DNA from: Lentzea sp. NEAU-D7
GTDB taxonomy: Bacteria; Actinomycetota; Actinomycetes; Mycobacteriales; Pseudonocardiaceae
Reading direction: 5' to 3'
DNA length: 64,000 nucleotides
Assembly (NCBI RefSeq): GCF_026242055.1
Contig: NZ_JAPJDL010000012.1
Coordinates: forward strand, 35,054 to 99,053
A program made the translations under genes and the position numbers. The notes beneath the pieces were generated by a model. That model was not told where the DNA came from. It worked only from the letters and a program-made list of their open reading frames with translations, and did no database searches. Of this stretch, positions 61,243 through 64,000 are shown piece by piece. The stretch's first letter is position 1. Every line of letters starts with the position of its first letter.

Positions 61243-61331
61243 GGGCCCGCTGGGCGACGGTGCGCATTGGTCCCGGCCCGCAGGGACGTCATGCCCTGTC
61301 CGCTGCCCATCAGCGGCGATGAGATGCACTT

Positions 61332-63902
61332 ATGACTGTCGCGACAACGGGACTCTCCTCGGCCGAGGCGGCGAGGCGACTGCACGACGACGGGCCGAAC
61401 GAGCTGCCGCGGGCACGACGGCGGCACCCGCTGCTGTTGCTGGTCGAGCAGCTGGTGCACTTCTTCGCGCTGATGCTGTGGGCCGCCGCTGTGCTGGCGT
61501 TCGTCGCCGGCATGCCTGCCCTGGCCGTGGCGATCACGGTCGTGGTCGTGCTCAACGGCGCCTTCGCGTTCGCGCAAGAACACCGGGCCGACCGCGCGGC
61601 GCAGCGCCTGCGCGACCTCATGCCGTTGCGTGCCACGGTGCGCAGGGACGGCCATCTCAGCCAGATCGACGCCTCCGAACTGGTCGTCGGCGACGAGCTG
61701 GTGCTGGAGCCCGGCGCGCGGATCTGCGCCGACGGCGAGGTGCTCACCGCTTCGGGGCTCGCCGTCGACGAGTCGATGCTGACCGGCGAGAGCGTGTCGA
61801 CGAGACCGGGTGCCGGGCAGGAGGTCTACGCGGGCACCTACGTCGCGGAAGGCGAGGCGGAGGTGCTGGTGACCGCGACCGGCGGGCACACGAAGCTCGC
61901 CGGCATCGCGGCGCTGACCCAGGAGGCCAAGCCACCCCGCAGCCCTCTCGCGGCCCAGCTGCACAAGGTCGTGGTGGTCGTCGCCGTGCTGGCCGTGCTG
62001 ATGGGCGCGGTCTTCTTCGGCGTCGCGGTGCTGCTCGGGCTCCCGCTCGTCGAGGGGTTCCTGTTCGCCATCGGTGTCACGGTGGCGCTCGTGCCGGAAG
62101 GGCTGCTGCCGACCGTCACCCTCTCGCTGGCCCGTGCGGCGCAGAACATGGCGGCCCGCAACGCGCTGGTGCGCAAGCTCGACGCGGTGGAGACGCTGGG
62201 CGCGACGACGTTCATCTGCACCGACAAGACCGGCACGCTGACCCGCAACGAGATGTCGGTCGTGCACGTGTGGACGAGCGGTGGCGAGGTGACCGTGCAC
62301 GGCACCGGCTACGAGCCGACCGCCACCGTGAGCGGTGCTCCGCGGGCGATCGACCGGGTGCGGGACCTCGCCTCCAGCGCGAAGCGCTGCTCGCCGGTCG
62401 CCCACGCGCTCCACCAGGACGGCAAGTGGCTTCCCGTCGGCGACCCGATGGAGGTCGCCCTGCACGTCCTCGCCGCACGCGTGGGCGTGGACGGCCCGTC
62501 GGCGGACTCCGTGCGGTTCCCGTTCGACCCCCGCCGCCGCCGATCGTCCGTTGTGGACTCCGATGGTGTGCACGTGACCGGGGCGCCGGAGACGGTCCTG
62601 CCGCTGTGCGTGACGACGCGTGGGGCTGAAGACGCCATCGCGGCACTGACCCAGCGCGGGTTGCGCGTGCTGGCGGTGGCGCGCAGGCCGGCGCGGCCGG
62701 GTGACGAGGACTCCTGGCAGCAGGCCGAACAGGACCTCGAACTCCTCGGCCTGGTGGGCCTGCAGGACCCGCCGCGCGACGACGTGGAGGAGGCGATCGC
62801 GTCGTGCCGGTCCGCGGGCATCCGTCTCGCCATGATCACCGGCGACCACCCGGCCACCGCGCGGGCCATCGCCGACCAGGTGGGCCTGCTCGGTCCCGAC
62901 CGGCTCGTCGTGGAGGGCTCCGCCCTGCCGGCGGATCCGGACGAGCTGGGCGCGTTGCTGGACCACGACGGCGTCGTGGTCGCACGCGTCACCCCGGCGG
63001 ACAAGCTGCGCATCGCGATGGCGTTGCAGCGCAGGGGACACGTGGTCGCGATGACCGGGGACGGCGTGAACGACGGCCCGGCGTTGCGTGCCGCCGATGT
63101 CGGGATCGCGATGGGCTCCTCCGGCACGGACGTGGCGCGCGAGGCGGCCGACCTGGTGCTGCTGGACGACCACTTCGGCACGATCGTCGCCGCGGTCGAA
63201 CAGGGTCGTGCCACGTTCGCGAACATCCGCCGCTTCCTCACCTACCACCTGACCGACAACGTCGCCGAGCTCACCCCGTTCGTGGTGTGGGCGTTGTCCG
63301 GTGGGTCGATCCCGCTGGCGATCACCGTGCTGCAGGTGCTGGCGCTGGACATCGGCACCGACCTGCTGCCCGCGCTCGCGCTGGGCGCCGAGCCGCCGAA
63401 CAAGCACACCATGCGCGGCAAGCTGCGCACCGGCTCGCTCGTCGACGGCGCGTTGCTGCGCAGGGTCTTCGGCGTGCTCGGCCCCGCCGAGGCGCTGATG
63501 TCGATGCTCGCCTTCCTGGTCGTGCTGGTGGCGGGCGGCTGGCGGTTCGGCGACGTGCCGGACGCCGCGTTGCTCGCGACCGCGTCGGGCACCGCGTTCA
63601 CCGCGATCGTGTTCGGCCAGCTGGCGAACGCCTACGCGTGCCGCAGCGTGAGCCGGCCCGTGTGGCGAACCGGCCTGCGGGGCAACAGGTTGCTGCTGTG
63701 GGCGGTGGCGTTCGAGCTCGTCGTGCTCGTGGTGTTCCTGTTCGTGCCACCGCTGCCGGACCTGCTCGGCGGGCACGGCCCGTCGGCGCTCGGCTGGGCA
63801 CTCGCCGCCGCCACGGTGCCGGTGGTGGTGCTCGCCGATGCCGCAGTGAAGGTGGTTCTGGCACGGCGGCTGAACTCCGCGCAGCGGCCCCTCACGCGCT
63901 GA
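61332..63902 (+). CDS. P2-type cation-transporting ATPase (CtpF-like)
   Basis: The 856-residue protein has the P2 ATPase order: an N-terminal cation ATPase domain (GLSSAEAARRLHDDGPNELP), actuator VDESMLTGESV, helix 4 VALVPEGLLPTVTLSLARAA, phosphorylation site CTDKTGTLTRNEMS near residue 297, hinge MTGDGVNDGPALRAADVGIA, and six C-terminal helices with LDIGTDLLPALALGAEPP. It transports Ca2+ or another cation. CtpF (Rv1997) is the DosR-regulon counterpart. The nucleotide-binding domain is compact. No clear ribosome site is seen before the ATG. Confidence 0.94.
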   Translation: MTVATTGLSSAEAARRLHDDGPNELPRARRRHPLLLLVEQLVHFFALMLWAAAVLAFVAGMPALAVAITVVVVLNGAFAFAQEHRADRAAQRLRDLMPLRATVRRDGHLSQIDASELVVGDELVLEPGARICADGEVLTASGLAVDESMLTGESVSTRPGAGQEVYAGTYVAEGEAEVLVTATGGHTKLAGIAALTQEAKPPRSPLAAQLHKVVVVVAVLAVLMGAVFFGVAVLLGLPLVEGFLFAIGVTVALVPEGLLPTVTLSLARAAQNMAARNALVRKLDAVETLGATTFICTDKTGTLTRNEMSVVHVWTSGGEVTVHGTGYEPTATVSGAPRAIDRVRDLASSAKRCSPVAHALHQDGKWLPVGDPMEVALHVLAARVGVDGPSADSVRFPFDPRRRRSSVVDSDGVHVTGAPETVLPLCVTTRGAEDAIAALTQRGLRVLAVARRPARPGDEDSWQQAEQDLELLGLVGLQDPPRDDVEEAIASCRSAGIRLAMITGDHPATARAIADQVGLLGPDRLVVEGSALPADPDELGALLDHDGVVVARVTPADKLRIAMALQRRGHVVAMTGDGVNDGPALRAADVGIAMGSSGTDVAREAADLVLLDDHFGTIVAAVEQGRATFANIRRFLTYHLTDNVAELTPFVVWALSGGSIPLAITVLQVLALDIGTDLLPALALGAEPPNKHTMRGKLRTGSLVDGALLRRVFGVLGPAEALMSMLAFLVVLVAGGWRFGDVPDAALLATASGTAFTAIVFGQLANAYACRSVSRPVWRTGLRGNRLLLWAVAFELVVLVVFLFVPPLPDLLGGHGPSALGWALAAATVPVVVLADAAVKVVLARRLNSAQRPLTR

Positions 63903-63920
63903 GGAACGAGGGCTGGACGT

Positions 63921-64000
<80 letters not shown>

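Noticed and set aside
60774..63776. A 1000-residue open frame on the minus strand
   Set aside because: Only the last 141 residues (from 61199) are real; the rest is antisense to the cation ATPase and low in hydrophobic content.

Overview
The window is very GC-rich (about 70%) and its genes are tightly packed, often with ATGA, GTGA or TGATG overlaps. Start codons include many GTG and some TTG, and Shine-Dalgarno sites are of the GGAGG type. Gene content (Acg-type nitroreductases, universal stress proteins, an LAxTG surface protein, baeRF, DUF1876, DUF1918, DUF4142 and DUF4389 proteins) points to a soil actinomycete, probably of the Pseudonocardiales; that placement is inference. I see no rRNA, tRNA, CRISPR array, transposase or phage gene.

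Layout, 1-23.5 kb. At the left edge is a translationally coupled four-gene minus-strand operon: ketoacyl synthase III-like, family 2 glycosyltransferase, cytochrome P450, and an acyl/AMP ligase cut by the window edge. It looks like a small lipid or natural-product pathway. Then follow a secreted GH43 glycosidase behind a LacI-type operator, a PAF-acetylhydrolase-like esterase, a HAF-repeat protein, a baeRF-carbonic anhydrase operon, a TetR/UGT-glycosyltransferase divergon with a perfect operator, a flavodoxin, a MerR remnant, MarR and SRPBCC genes, an OmpR-type two-component system with a lipoprotein, and a DUF4142 protein. Next come two Na+/H+ antiporters (CPA1 and NhaA) and an FAD oxidoreductase. 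Each of these last three is preceded by the same roughly 24-nt leader element in the same orientation relative to the gene.

Layout, 23.7-63.9 kb. This is a large island resembling the mycobacterial DosR (DevR) dormancy regulon. It holds seven universal stress proteins (ten Usp domains), five CBS-pair proteins, four Acg-type nitroreductase genes (one broken, one divergent), three flavodoxin-like genes (one broken), an Rv1733c-like membrane protein and DUF1876 and HPF-type ribosome-hibernation candidates. It also holds a WS/DGAT acyltransferase (Tgs-like), a DoxX, an OsmC, a CtpF-like cation ATPase and a P1B ATPase fused to hemerythrin. Central metabolism is represented by acg-ppsA-gap and acg-pflB-pflA operons. 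GGGACC-(2-4 nt)-GGnCC palindromes resembling DevR boxes recur in the promoter regions. No dosR or dosS gene is present here. Inference: the genes act together to survive low oxygen, through redox and energy sensing (Usp/CBS), fermentation and gluconeogenesis (Pfl, PpsA, GAPDH), ribosome protection, wax-ester or triacylglycerol storage, and ion homeostasis.

The last 80 bases are a nearly pure G run, almost certainly an assembly or sequencing artefact at a contig end.
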